This document shows, one piece after another, positions 12,018 to 22,784 of a stretch of 64,000 bases of DNA. How positions within the stretch are numbered: the stretch's first letter is position 1; each line of letters starts with the position of its first letter. The translations under genes and the position numbers were made by a program. The DNA is from Tetrastigma voinierianum (Eukaryota; Streptophyta; Magnoliopsida; Vitales; Vitaceae), in contig JAEQBH010007407.1 of NCBI GenBank assembly GCA_016808115.1, positions 124,001-188,000 of the forward strand. Direction: 5' to 3'. The notes below the pieces were generated by a model. The model saw only the letters and a program-made list of their open reading frames with translations. It ran no database searches and was not told the origin of the DNA.

Positions 12018-14008
12018 TGATGAGTCCAAAAACTCATTAGATTTTTAATTCCACTTTCTCGAGTATATTACAAGATAATCGTTTCATACTCAGATGCGTA
12101 AATGTGGATATTTTACTCAAATTTAATTTTTGCAGAAAATACAGCAGATGCCAAAATTTCAGCGGAAACCAGTAGAGACCAGCCTACAAGCATAATTGAA
12201 GTCGCAACTGAAATCTTAGTCGCGATGTAGCTTAGTTGTCAATATTTCAAGTCACGGCATCACCAAAATCAACTTGAGGAAGAAATGAAGACCTTAAATA
12301 AGTCAAGTCCCGACTTGAAGAAAGAGGTTGCGACTAGGATGACCAAGGCAACAAATGAAAGAGGTTATGACAAAGGAAATGTGGTCGAGACTAAAGGAAA
12401 TATTCAAAAGAAGGATTTCATGTCGCGACACTGACTTTGATGTCGCGACGCTAATAGAATAGGTATCGAGGTCGCGACACCACTCCGATAACGCGACAAG
12501 GATCCGGCCAATGAAGCCACAAGCAGAGGTCTTTACAAGAGAACAAGGTTGTAACCCAGTTTTTAAATGAGTTACCTTCGCCTTCACTACCCGTAAAAGG
12601 GGAAGGGAGGAACCAGGCAGTTTATAGATTTTTATTTTCTTTATTTTTAGCTTATTTTTTTGGATTCGAATCGCGAACCGTGCGTAGACCAGCAGAAATG
12701 GATTATTTATGTTATTTTTACTTAGAATTTAACGTCGGAAATTTATGAAATCTGACAAATTTATGGAATTCATTTTTTCTCGCTTTTATTGCAATTACAA
12801 AGGAGTCAGGCGTGATTGGTACCCATTTCCTAATTTAATGCAAAGAATCAAAGCCGCATTTCACCGGATTTGATTTACATTTAGTTACGCCTTTCCGCAC
12901 AAATATGGAGAACTAATTCGGGTTTGGTTTTACTTATTTGGTGTCGTTGAATTGATAAGTTCCCAATAGTAGCAATCAATACCGCTGAGGAACGATCTTG
13001 CTCGATATCCGTGATGCCCTCCTCAAGCAAGTGGACACGTAGATTCGAGATTCCTGGCACTGGTATATCTCTTTTCAGTATGCTAGACTACCATTACTAA
13101 CCGTCAGCTTTGAAGTTCATCTTGGATAAATCCATTCGCCATAATTGAAATTGAGGTATTTTTAACAATATAAATAATCAGAGAGTCACCTTAATCTAAA
13201 GGTAAGTTCCTAACCCCGTGTTAGCCGAGATCTAATCGCGGAAAGGGACAAACCCATAGATCCTAGAGGGACGAGCCACCACTCAAGTGGTAGAAACTTT
13301 GTTAAAAACCCTGCAAGAAATGCAAAATATCCGCCGTCACCGTAAAACAAGGCAGGAAGTATTGAGAGAGAAAATACCCGTATCTTGCAAGAGAATTTGG
13401 AATACTGTACTGTCTGATCTCGCTTCGAGAGAAGGAAGGTTATCCAACCAAAGGAATACGAGAAAATCCAATTCAATTAATTAGGAAATCTTGACAAAAC
13501 CGCATTCCATATACGTAATCGTAGCAATGCAATTTTAGTGCCGGAATCAATCTATTTACTGTATTTCACTAATAGTTTTCGCTTTCATGTGAAACTGATT
13601 CAATCCATTCTTATAGTTACAATTTATTTTTATTCATTTACTTTTTTTTAGCTTAGTTTGATAATATTCAATAGTCTAGGATCTTTTTAATTTTGCTTGT
13701 TTAGATAAAATTTTCACTTGCGAGTTCTTAGTCCAAAATAGTATGGAATTTAGTAGTCGTAGTCGATCTTTAATTGCAAGTTAATCTCTGGGAATGATAC
13801 CGACTTACATTCAGATTTACTACTTGTATGACTCCTGTGCACTTCATAGTTGTCATGACTTCGACTTTATTTTTAAATCATGAATATTAATAAAAAGTTA
13901 TTTAATCAAGCAAATTTATCCAAAGTGACATGGATGCAAGAGAAGTGTAAGGCTCTTGTAACTATGTTAATTTGAGGGGTTTTTAGTCTATATAGTAAAA
14001 GGCAAACA
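12018..14008 (+). mobile_element. C1: Tat-type solo LTR in the G1 leader
   Basis: It starts TGATGAGTCC then AAACTCAT, the same hairpin-like start as C2 (21505), T1 (32055, minus) and T3 (43980, minus). It contains TGTCGCGACA at 12421-12430 and close copies at 12441 and 12469. It also holds segments colinear with C2: the GGAAAGGGAC-type region near 13240, the AAGAGAATTTGGAATACTG stretch near 13388, and GGGAATGATACCGACTTA near 13791. Identical pentamers GTAAC flank it (12013-12017 and 14009-14013), a likely target-site duplication. The right end is inferred from that match; an alternative end near 13909 cannot be excluded. Confidence 0.65.
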
Positions 14009-14071
14009 GTAACACGCAATGCATGCAATGGTCTAAACCCATCCCAAAAACTCCTAGGTAATCACCTACCT

Positions 14072-14088
14072 AGATCCCGATACCAAAC
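14072..14088 (-). other. G1 primer-binding site, tRNA-Met type, decayed
   Basis: On the minus strand the sequence TTTGGTATCGGGATCT follows three bases after the end of the 5' LTR (GAGCGTCA). The plant initiator-Met tRNA primer site is TGGTATCAGAGC-like, so the first nine bases agree and the rest have drifted. Position directly after an LTR ending in CA supports the call. Confidence 0.6.
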
Positions 14089-14090
14089 TA

Positions 14091-16802
14091 TGACGCTCGG
14101 CATCGACACTGGCACTGTGGGTAATCATAAACCCAAGCCCCGACACTGCCAGATGCTTGTACCAAAACATCACCTCCCGATAATTCGTGATACCGCCTTC
14201 CAATACTCGTTGACGCCTAAATTTCGGGGCTCAAATATTTTTTTTTGGCTATTGAACAAGTTTGTCACGACGTAGAATCTCTGTCGTGATAGAAGTCCTC
14301 TGCTGGGCGGGCACGTTCTGTCAGGCGCACTGCCCTGGCCGTGTGCCTAGGCGCCGTGGCCTCGCTCGTTCTCGCTGCATCGCGCCGCCGCCAACATGCC
14401 TATTATGAGCGCCTCATTTCTATTACGGGTGATGAGCACCTCTGCCAGGCGTAGACGCCCGTTTCGCCCTCGCCAGGCGCCCACGTTAGCCGCAGCCAAT
14501 CATGCGCTGCATACTGATTTGTCGCACGCTCCTGGACTAGCCTGTCGCGCGGGGATGGCCTTCTCATGCCCAGCTTTGTCGTGGGCGATAGAACTTTCTG
14601 TCATGGCTAGCTCTATCGCGACCTAGAAATCCTCTGTCGCGACATAAATTCTCCCTATTCTGGCCAACTTCAAGGCGGTATTATTGGTAGAACCGGCCTA
14701 TCATGTCAACCTCTACCTCACAACTCGCCGCGACATCAAAATATTATGTCGACAGAAAATCCTGTGCCCGTCAACTCGCGACAAAAAATTCTCCTTATTC
14801 TGGCCAACTTTGTCACGACATAGAACTGCTCTATTGCGACATAATTCCTCCTTACCTTAGCCAACTCTATTGCGACTAAAAATCCTCTCTATCAGAATGT
14901 AAAATCTTCCTTAACCCGACTAATCCACGCTGACATAGAATTGCTCTGTCAGGATACACCAAGGGGTCCTATCGCGACACTAAAATTTTCTTTCGCGACC
15001 TGAAATTCCTTGGCCCCAGCTAAGCTCCTGTCCCAACCCTGACCTCCTGTCTCGGCAAACGGGTAGTAGCCTCCCTGGGCTATTTTTGCACTTCCAACCT
15101 TTTTTTTCCTTTTTTTAAACACCCTAAATTTAATACACAATAGCCTTTTTATTACAAAGGCCACATGTAACTCAGATCATTGCCAAATCAGTTAATCATA
15201 CAAAATGAGTTTAATTACAAATATGTTCTTCTTACATATATAGAAATTGGGTCTTCTGCCTAAAATTTAATAGAAACTGGATAAATGTCTAGGATTTTAC
15301 AAAATACATTAATAAGCCATAATCTGGCTCTTTTTCACGACTAAGGTCTTGGATGTGTTTCATCCCCTGGTGTACCTGCAGTACCTAAAAATATTTTCCC
15401 ATGATGGGGTGAGCAATGCCTAGTAGATGAATTCTCCTACAAGGGCTACTCCCCGCCTAAGTGCACATGCAATGGCAAACACACACACATTCCAGTATGC
15501 ATATTCCTACTAGAATGTCTACATGCCTTGCCCCATTTCTCCAGTCCTTGCCAACTCCCTCACACACGCATTCTTCCATGTATGAAAATCTATTTTTTAA
15601 AACAAAATATTTTTGTTTTTAAAAACTCATTGGTTAATCTTCGATATAATTTGTTAGACAACCCTCCGATATAGTTTAGTGGACATACTCCAATAAAATT
15701 TGTGTGGATAACCCCTCGATATAATTTATTGGACATACTCCGACAAGTATTTATTGGGCCTACTCCAATATAATTTATCTTTATCGACAACCCTCCGATA
15801 TAAAATCCATTGAAACCCATGTCATGCACTACACCCGTTTCATCACATGTCCCCTGCAAGGAAATGCGTGAATGCCATTTCATGCCACTGTTAAGTATGA
15901 ATTAGCTAATACTACATGCAACATTAATAAATCATGGATTTTTATATTTTCTACATATAATTCACATCCATCAAGTAATCCATGTTAACACATCAAATAA
16001 GTGTATATCAACATGATTTTTCACACAACCAACATGTTATTCATTTTTTAGCAACAACACACAAAACAACACACAGTCCGAAAATCAGTCCCAGACTTCT
16101 CAAAAATAGTTCGAAAATTTCAATGTTTAGTCCCAAAATTTTGGGACTGAACCATACGACCACTCACGGCCCTAAAACACTTTATGCCATTAAATGACTT
16201 TTAGACCAAAAATAACCAAAGTAGGAGAAAAACCCCTACCTTCCTCAAGTTCGCGAAACCCCGATTCGTACTCACGCCGGCTTCTCGCCACGTAGTTTGA
16301 ACTTTCCTTTGTTTCACGAAAACCGATGGCCCGATCTCCGAAAATCTTAGAGAGAAGGGGGAGCTTCTCACTCATCTTTTCTTCATCTTTCTTTTTCTTT
16401 CCCTATTTTTTCTCTTCTCTCCCATCGAATTGTCCCAACTTGATTCAAGTGGGAAGTTTCCTCCCACCTTCCCTTGCCACATGTCTCATTCTCATTGGTT
16501 TTCTTTCTCTCACCTTATCCCCTTATCCCCTTATCCAAAACTTGGATTTCCTTTCTCTAGGGGTGTGACACATGGCTCTAAATGAGCCATTCAACCAAGT
16601 GCTATGTGTCACTTTCTACACCCGGTGCCTCAAAAAACGTGAAATTCCGACTATCTCACCCAACGAAATTCGACGGTAATTAGATTTGAAAAGACGACCA
16701 AATGGTGAAGTCCATTCTATCCGGTATCTGTACCTAAAAGTTTTAACCTAAATTATCGTTTTACCATATTTATGAAAAATTGAATTTTTCCCGGGTTTTA
16801 CA
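14091..16802 (-). repeat. G1 5' LTR
   Basis: The minus-strand start is TGTAAAACCCGGG at 16802 and the end is GAGCGTCA at 14091, giving TG...CA ends and about 2.7 kb. It is matched by the split 3' LTR (1-451, 3006-4876). The distal third, about 14260-15000, is an array of TGTCGCGACA and decayed copies (exact copy at 14635-14644) alternating with TTCTCC and TTAGCCAACTT-like spacers. ORFs within (for example 14396-14626, 15590-15883, 16326-16568) show no known domains. Confidence 0.8.
14260..15000. repeat. Palindrome array in the G1 5' LTR
   Basis: Irregular array with a 10-bp palindrome TGTCGCGACA (exact at 14635-14644; one- or two-base variants near 14268, 14282, 14619, 14802, 14812, 14840 and 14975). 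Spacers are short, roughly 15 to 60 bases, and include repeated TTCTCC-TTAT-CTGGCCAACTT phrases. Spacing is not constant, so it is neither a simple satellite nor a CRISPR array. Confidence 0.8.
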
Positions 16803-16849
16803 CTTATCCTTCCACTCTTCATCTCTATGTTTAAGTGCATTCTCCAAAT

Positions 16850-18088
16850 TCTAATCTTTTCTTCTCACCAGATCCATGAACTCATCTTCTAATCAAGTCG
16901 ACTTCAGTCATCATTCCTTTTGCTGCATGTCTTACGTCATAACTTTTAGCATCTCAATTAATTATGTATTGTTACTTCGATGCCTTGAGCTCTCAACTGG
17001 CTCTTGATGGATTTCTCTTACATCTGGGGTTGCATTCCATAAGGGGCTCAAATTCCCCGGCCTCTCTTGTTACTCTCGGGATGGGCTTTCCAACTATGCT
17101 GGCTCATTTTCTCTTTCATCCCCTTATTCTTCTTCTATTTCTATTTCTTTCTCCTTACCTGTGTTCTTTGGGACTTTCGTCACTCAAGTAATGTCAAGAT
17201 AGCCTTTGGGGCAGTTTCTCTTCTTTTCCAATCTCCTTCACACCCTCCTAGGACATTTTCAAGTTGGCTAGCTCCGTGATTGTTGTCGGACTAGGTATTA
17301 ATCCTTCCAGAATCGCTTCGGCAGCTCATAATAGAGTTTTCTATTATCTTCCCCACACTAAATTTGTATCCCTTTAGGATAGCATAAAAGAATACAACTT
17401 CCTTCTCTCTTATTGTACTGAGGTGTTTGGATGGTAAAATGACTAAGCAAAGAAAATAGAACCAAACGTTAGCCTCTTGAAATAGACCCATGGGGATTCT
17501 TCCTTATGGAATTCCATTTCCCCTTCCCATCTATCAGCATATCAACTATTTTTTGGTAATATGGCTCTTTCACCAGTCTTTTAAACTTTGAACCATTTTT
17601 TCTTTCTTTCAGGTTGAAAGTCTCATCAATTTTCTCCTCACAAAGATATCCACCGTCCTTTGACGAAGCAAGTTCTTTCTTTCGCCCCACACCATGTTTT
17701 AAGAAAATTCCTTTATCGATATCCACAAAACTCGAGCTCTATACTCACGTAATGGGCCCCATCCTCTTTCACTATTTCAGGAAGGGTGGAGATTAACTTG
17801 TCAAACCCTTTCGCCAATGAAGTCCTTGTGTTGCAACTTGTCCCTCCAAGCGAAATAAACACGCTCTGAAACAAAATCGCTTAATTTTTCCTCCCTCTGC
17901 TCAGTTCTAGCTTCCTCAGCTCTCCTCTTTCTTTTTCTTATTTCTTTAGTTGGTTTCTCAATCTTTGTTCTTGTTTATGGCTTCTTCCACATGACGCTTC
18001 CCCGATCGAGCCTCCTAACAACTTCTTTTCAATCTCTATGTATTCTTCATTATTTCATTAAGGTTTAAATCGATTCGATGGTTCGCAT
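16850..18088 (-). pseudogene. T1 downstream ORF, plant transposon-protein-like
   Basis: It sits after integrase and is not gag or pol. From the minus strand, the first AUG after the TATA box is at 18088 (context ACCATGC). A basic Lys/Arg-rich stretch (TKEIRKRKR, about 17930) follows. Then FVSERVYFAW and HKDFIGERGFDK (about 17800-17870), an acidic-to-charged middle (17469-17726), EANVWFYFLCLVILPSKHLS and YAILKGYKFSVGKIIENSI (17291-17490). This pattern resembles the 'putative plant transposon protein' domain often found with Ty3/gypsy and other plant elements; the assignment is from memory. The frame is broken at least twice. The C-terminal part fades before the G1 LTR at 16802. Its role in the element life cycle is unknown to me; an env-like position is an analogy only. 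Confidence 0.6.
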
Positions 18089-18207
18089 GGTTGAAATACT
18101 CTGCTTGGGATTTCAGGTTTTCAAAGGGAAGTGAGAGAAATTTGGTGAAGGAAAATGAGTGGTTTGATGGTTTATGAGGAAGGTGGCCTTTCAGATTTCA
18201 AAATTCT

Positions 18208-18217
18208 CTATTTATAG
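18208..18217 (-). promoter_or_regulatory. TATA box before the T1 downstream ORF
   Basis: Minus-strand CTATAAATAG, followed 120 bases later by the first AUG of the ORF and preceded 50 bases upstream by a palindrome array. The same layout occurs in the T1 5' LTR (TATA at 30626-30635). It is inferred to be an internal promoter for the downstream ORF; no transcript evidence is available here. Confidence 0.55.
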
Positions 18218-18239
18218 GCTAGATGATTGTTTGTGTCCT

Positions 18240-18545
18240 TCTAATCTTCGCAATATTAAAAATTTATGTCGCAACATAAACCTTAGGTTTTTAGGCTTAC
18301 GTTATGTTGTGACATAAAATTATTTGTTGCGACAAACAATTGACTTAGGGTTTTTGGAACTATGTCATGACAAATAAGAATAACACATAGTTCATTCACC
18401 AAGTAAATAATGTCGCGACATAAAGTGTTGTAACATACCCTGCAACTTCTAAAAGGTTAAACCACCCTTTGTCGTGGACAAGAGCAATAATGTAGCGACA
18501 AAGTAGAAATAATGTCGCAACAAAGAAGGTATGTCGCAACAATCT
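18240..18545. repeat. Palindrome array, T1 internal
   Basis: About nine copies of TGTCGCGACA or single-step variants. One is exact at 18411-18420. Others are TGTCGCAACA near 18267, 18511 and 18532, TTGTGACA near 18309, TTGCGACA near 18328, TGTCATGACA near 18363, TGTAGCGACA near 18491 and TGTCGTGGACA near 18470. The spacers are AT-rich. It lies between pol and the downstream ORF of T1, immediately upstream of a TATA box. Confidence 0.8.
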
Positions 18546-19039
18546 AATGAATTTTCCTCAAAATTGCACAATTAACATTTTTCAACCAATCAACACACAA
18601 AATATTATGCAATACATTCATACCACTCAAAACATACTTGTGAAGACATATCAAACATCAAAGAACCTCAATTCAAGTATGAACAACACATCTCATTTCT
18701 TCACTCAACATAATTCAACATGATGATGGTCAAAATATTCAGGGAATGGGTACAACAAAGCTACTATTCATTTATGATTTATAAAAATGCACTCCCCCAA
18801 GCTTCAACTATGCATTATCCTTAAAGAACAAGTTAGGGAAAAAGAAAAACTCCCCTATGTAGCACTTCTGCATAATGAGTATGAGAAAGAATGCTTCCAA
18901 ATAAAATCCATCTCTAATACAGCTTCATTGTCCTAAAATATCAACAAAATCACAAAATAAAATTTAAAACAAAATTAAAACTAAACTTAAAACACACAAA
19001 ATTTAACAAAATTAAGTTAACCATGAAAATTAAAATTTG
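18546..19039 (-). other. T1 spacer after integrase
   Basis: No gene. On the minus strand it begins after the end-of-pol phrase LLGRQPK (about 19060), which is conserved at the end of Tat/Athila pol. It contains a purine-rich AGCTTGGGGGAGTGCA near 18790 that resembles an internal polypurine tract of these elements. Confidence 0.5.
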
Positions 19040-21499
19040 CTTGGGTTGCCTCCCAAGAAGCTGTTCATGTTTAATGTCTTTAGCTAGACATTTGCTGTAC
19101 AATGTTTTTCTTTCAACAAGATTCTTCCATCTCTTCCAAATCTAGATCTAATCTTCATTTATGGTCCCTCCAAGATAATGCTTTAATCTCTGACCATTCA
19201 CTTTAAATTCATTTCTAGGATTAGTTTTCAATGTTACAACTACAAAGGGTGCACTTGCTACTACTGTGTAAGGACCACTCTACCTTGACTTCAGTTTTCC
19301 TAGAAACAGCTTGAGCTTGGAATTGTATAGCAGGACTAGCTCCCTTGCTTTGAATTCTCTCCTTAGAATTTTCTGATCATGCCACTTTTCGTCTCATCTT
19401 ATAGATTCTATTATCATAAGTCGCATTCTCAACTTCCAAGCAATTCATTTAGAGTAATCTCTTTTCTTTGGCATCTTAGAGATCACAATTCAGTTTCTTG
19501 ATGGCCCACATAGCTTTATGTTTAAGTTAAAGAAGGAGATGAAAAGAATTTCCAAATACAATCTTGTATGGGGACATTCCAATAGGTGTTTTGTAAGCAA
19601 TTCTATAAGCTCACAATGCATCATCTAGCTTTACAGACCAGTCTTTTCTGCTTGAGTTAACTGTTTTCTCTAAAATTTTCTTTATCTCCCTATTGGAAAT
19701 CTCAGCTTGCCTATTTGACTAAGGGTGATAAGCCAATCCTAATACATGCTCCACTCCTTATCTCGCCATGAGTTTTGTAAACACTTTGTTTGCAAATGGC
19801 TTCCCTATCACTAATGATTGTTTTGTGCTTCAAATATACTCAAAATATTTCTTTGAATGAACCTCACCAATCGTATAACATCATTTATGAGACAAGTTAT
19901 CGTTTCCACTGGCCGATGTATGAACTCATAGTCAAGAGAATGTATAGATTTCCAAATGAGGATGGGAAAGGGTCCATGAAGTCTATCCCCCATACATAAA
20001 AAATTTGTACTACTAGGATTCCTTGCAGGTGTATCTCATTTCTTTTGCTTATGTTGCCCATTCTCTAACATTTATCACAATGTTTCACCTATTTAAAATA
20101 GTCTTTGAATAGAGTAGACCAATAATAACCTGATTGAAGAATTTTATGGGTTGTTATCTCTCCTACAAAGTGTCCTCCATATGGTGATGCAGGATACAAG
20201 AATTCCACCTGTTTATTTCTCAGACAGATCTCTTGATAATCATATTTTCTCATCTTCTGAAAAGTAATGGGTCATCCAAAATATAAAATCTGCTATCAGT
20301 TCTCAACTTTCTTTGCTGCTGGTGGCTGAACTCAGGTGGCATAAATTCCATAGGCTAAGTAATTCACACACGCGATAGCCTGTGGTGCTAGGACTGATAA
20401 ATAAACAAATTTCGCTTCATCGTAAGTCATTCTCGCTTATTTCAATTTCTTTTCTTCTTCAAGAGTCTTTTTAAAGCAGACAAGTGATTAGCTATCACAC
20501 GTCGCCTACTCCTTTTATTTTTGATTTTAAATCAACTCCTATAGTATAATACCTATCCGACAAATCTTGGTTTGGCATTTTCATTATTATATAATATTTA
20601 ATTACAAAGATGATCACTGCAAAAGATATTATAACACATGGGATCCTTAATATAAAGGCCTGAATTTTCACAAGCAAATACTACTGCAAGGAATCTCTTT
20701 CTATGGTGAGTAGTTCTCTTGCAGCCTCAATATAAGCAGCCATTACATATGGCCTTGAATATCTTCTCATTTGTCCCAATATCGCTCCCATTGCATAGTC
20801 ACTTCGTGATAATCTGCTCTGCAAATTTCATGTGTTACCATATGATGAGTTTGTAGAATTTAATTTCTTCAAATGCAGCTTTGCATGATTCATCAAATTC
20901 AAAATTTTCATATTTTTCCAACAATTTGCATAATGGTCTAGATATTTTTGAGAAGTCCCTTATGAATCTCCTTAAAAACCCAGCATGTCCTAAGAAACTT
21001 CTTATCCCTTTAACCCGCTGAGGTGGTGTGGAGAGTTCTATGATGTAAACCTTGCTTGGTCTACTTCTAACCTGAAGTTGCAAAATCTATGCCCTCCCAA
21101 GACAATGCCCTATGTTACCATGAAATGACATTTTTCCCAATTCAAAGCTAAATTCTTGTCTTAGCACATTTGAAGTACTGTTTCCAAAATTTCTAAGCAT
21201 CTCTCAAAACTATATCCGTATACTGAGAAGTCATCCATGAAGATTTCCATAGCCTCTTCCACCAAATCTGAAAACATAGACATCATACATCTTTGACAAG
21301 TGGCATGAGCATTACATAATCCAAATGACATCCTTCTAAAAGCAAAGGTGCCATAAGGACATGTAAATGTAGTCTTCTCCCGATCCTCAAGGGCTATGGA
21401 AATCTGGATATATCAAGAATATCCATCTAGAAAATAGTAATGGGGGTGTCCTACTAACTTGTCCAACATTTGGTCGTGAGGTGAGGAGGACGATCCTTT
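19040..21499 (-). pseudogene. T1 RT (C-terminal)-RNase H-integrase remnant
   Basis: From 21499 downward on the minus strand: DQMLDKLVGH, FLDGYSGYIQI, DREKTTFTCPYGTFAFRRM, then the catalytic IFMDDFSVYG (FMDD at about 21226-21244) and LNWEKCHF. 20835-21083 gives GIRSFLGHAGFLRRFIRDFSK. RNase H follows (MGAILGQ, KPRFV, about 20450-20800). Integrase has EISNREIKKILEKT with the catalytic Glu, RKDW and YKTPIGMSPYKIVFG (19540-19740). The C-terminal part is LYNSKLKLFLGKLKSR then KVNGQRLKHYLGG (19170-19330). The order and residues are those of Tat/Athila pol. There are several frameshifts and internal stops. It continues from 25953 across the C2 insertion. Confidence 0.85.
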
Positions 21500-21699
21500 A
21501 TGGTTGAAGAGTCTTAAACTCATTCATTTTTTTATCCGTTTTTCCGGGCTTGTTTTTAGTGTTTTTGTGAGTCGCTTTATTGTCAAATTATGGAATATTT
21601 ACAAACTTTGTGTTTTGTGGAGAGGAGTTAATTCAAAATGAGAGATTTCTATAAGAAAAGAGAAAAACAAGACTGCAGCAGAGTCTCGCCAGCATAGAA

Positions 21700-22580
21700 T
21701 CTGCACAGGCAATGTGTCGCGACAAACTTCCGCTAAATTACCAAAGAAACCATGTCTCAACAATACTGGTGTTGCAACACCACATAATCTTGATTGTTAA
21801 CAATTGAGCTAGCCTTACAGAATGGGAAAAACATAGTCGTACCGGGAACAAAATAGTTTGTGTTGCGACATAATGATGAAATGAAGGAAGAATATCTGTT
21901 GCGATAGAACCCTCTTCTGTTGCGACACTGACTTTTGCAACATGGAAAAGTTTGTTGAGATAGAAAAGATGCTAGTATAAGACAGTCATGAGGAAGAAAA
22001 CTAGGTCAATGGATGAATTGACCCGATTGCAAATAAGGAGAGAGTAAATGCGTTACATACTAAGCTTGAAGAAGCCAGATGTCGCGACAAGAAATACGTG
22101 GTCGTGGACACGAAGATAGACTAAAGAAAGTTACGTCGCGACGAAAAAACCAGTTCTACAAGAAAAGATGCCGCGATACGGAAAAGTGTTGCTCGTGGAC
22201 ATAGCATATCAAGGTCGCATGCAAAACATCCCAACACAAAAGTCCAGTCACAACATAAAAAAAAAGTCAGAAGGGTGAAGTCGGGCCTAATGGAAACAAG
22301 CCTTTATCACTATACTTTGGGTATGCATGTAAATGCAGAGAATACAAAATAGTGTTGTAACATAACCTGAACGGAGATGCTATCGCGATTTGAAACTCGT
22401 CCCGACACCACCCCAGTGCAAGCCGTAATCAAACTCGTGCTGCTGACATGATTATCGAAGCGCGTTGCAGTTACAACCATTACTTGGCATGAATGTACAA
22501 AATATTGTCACGACAAAGAAACTCATCACAGTTTCTACATGTCGAAAAGGAAGAAGACAATTGCAACAACACTGGTCGCA
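21700..22580. repeat. Palindrome array in the C2 U3
   Basis: Exact TGTCGCGACA at 21715-21724 and 22080-22089. Variants include TGTTGCGACA near 21861 and 21918, TGTTGCAACA near 21771, ACGTCGCGACG near 22135, TGCCGCGATA near 22169 and TGTCACGACA near 22506. The array is upstream of the TATA box, so in U3 of the LTR. Confidence 0.8.
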
Positions 22581-22774
22581 ATCAGCGTAAGAAGGGAGCA
22601 CAAGATCTTTGGGCTGGCAGACTCGCATACCTACAACAAAGCACCCAATGTAAAAAGCAAAACAAAACTCTATCGCATATTAACTTCTAGGCCGTGACGT
22701 GGGTGCTATGTAACTGGGCCAAAACGCTTAGGGATTCACACAGGCCTTAATTTTAAGGTCTAAACTTTAGGGCT

Positions 22775-22784
22775 CTATAAATAG
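22775..22784 (+). promoter_or_regulatory. C2 LTR TATA box
   Basis: CTATAAATAG inside GGGCTCTATAAATAGAAA. The same phrase recurs at 62805-62814 in another LTR of the family, followed in both by CTTTTGTATTATATTTTT. Conservation at the same place in two LTR copies supports a core promoter. Confidence 0.7.

Larger units (their letters stand above)
1..16802 (-). mobile_element. G1: nested chromovirus-like Ty3/gypsy retrotransposon
   Basis: Read on the minus strand, the parts run 5' LTR (16802-14091), primer site, leader, gag, protease, RT, RNase H, integrase and 3' LTR (4876 to the left edge). Gag-PR-RT-RH-INT order and typical motifs place it in Ty3/gypsy. The RNase H end and the integrase C-terminal style resemble plant chromoviruses of the Tekay/Del type, but the lineage is by eye. 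The two LTRs share long colinear stretches, for example 3180-4876 with 15040-16802 and 1-451 with roughly 14600-15060. All coding parts have stops and frameshifts. Three solo LTRs (S1, S2, C1) were inserted later. The element sits against the downstream ORF of T1, so it probably inserted into T1. Confidence 0.8.

Noticed and set aside
12303..12587. 94-codon minus-strand ORF
   Set aside because: It lies across the palindrome array of C1 and encodes nothing recognisable.
14260..15000. CRISPR-like array of short palindromic repeats
   Set aside because: Repeat units vary, spacing is irregular, spacers share sequence with each other, no cas genes are present, and the context is a plant LTR.
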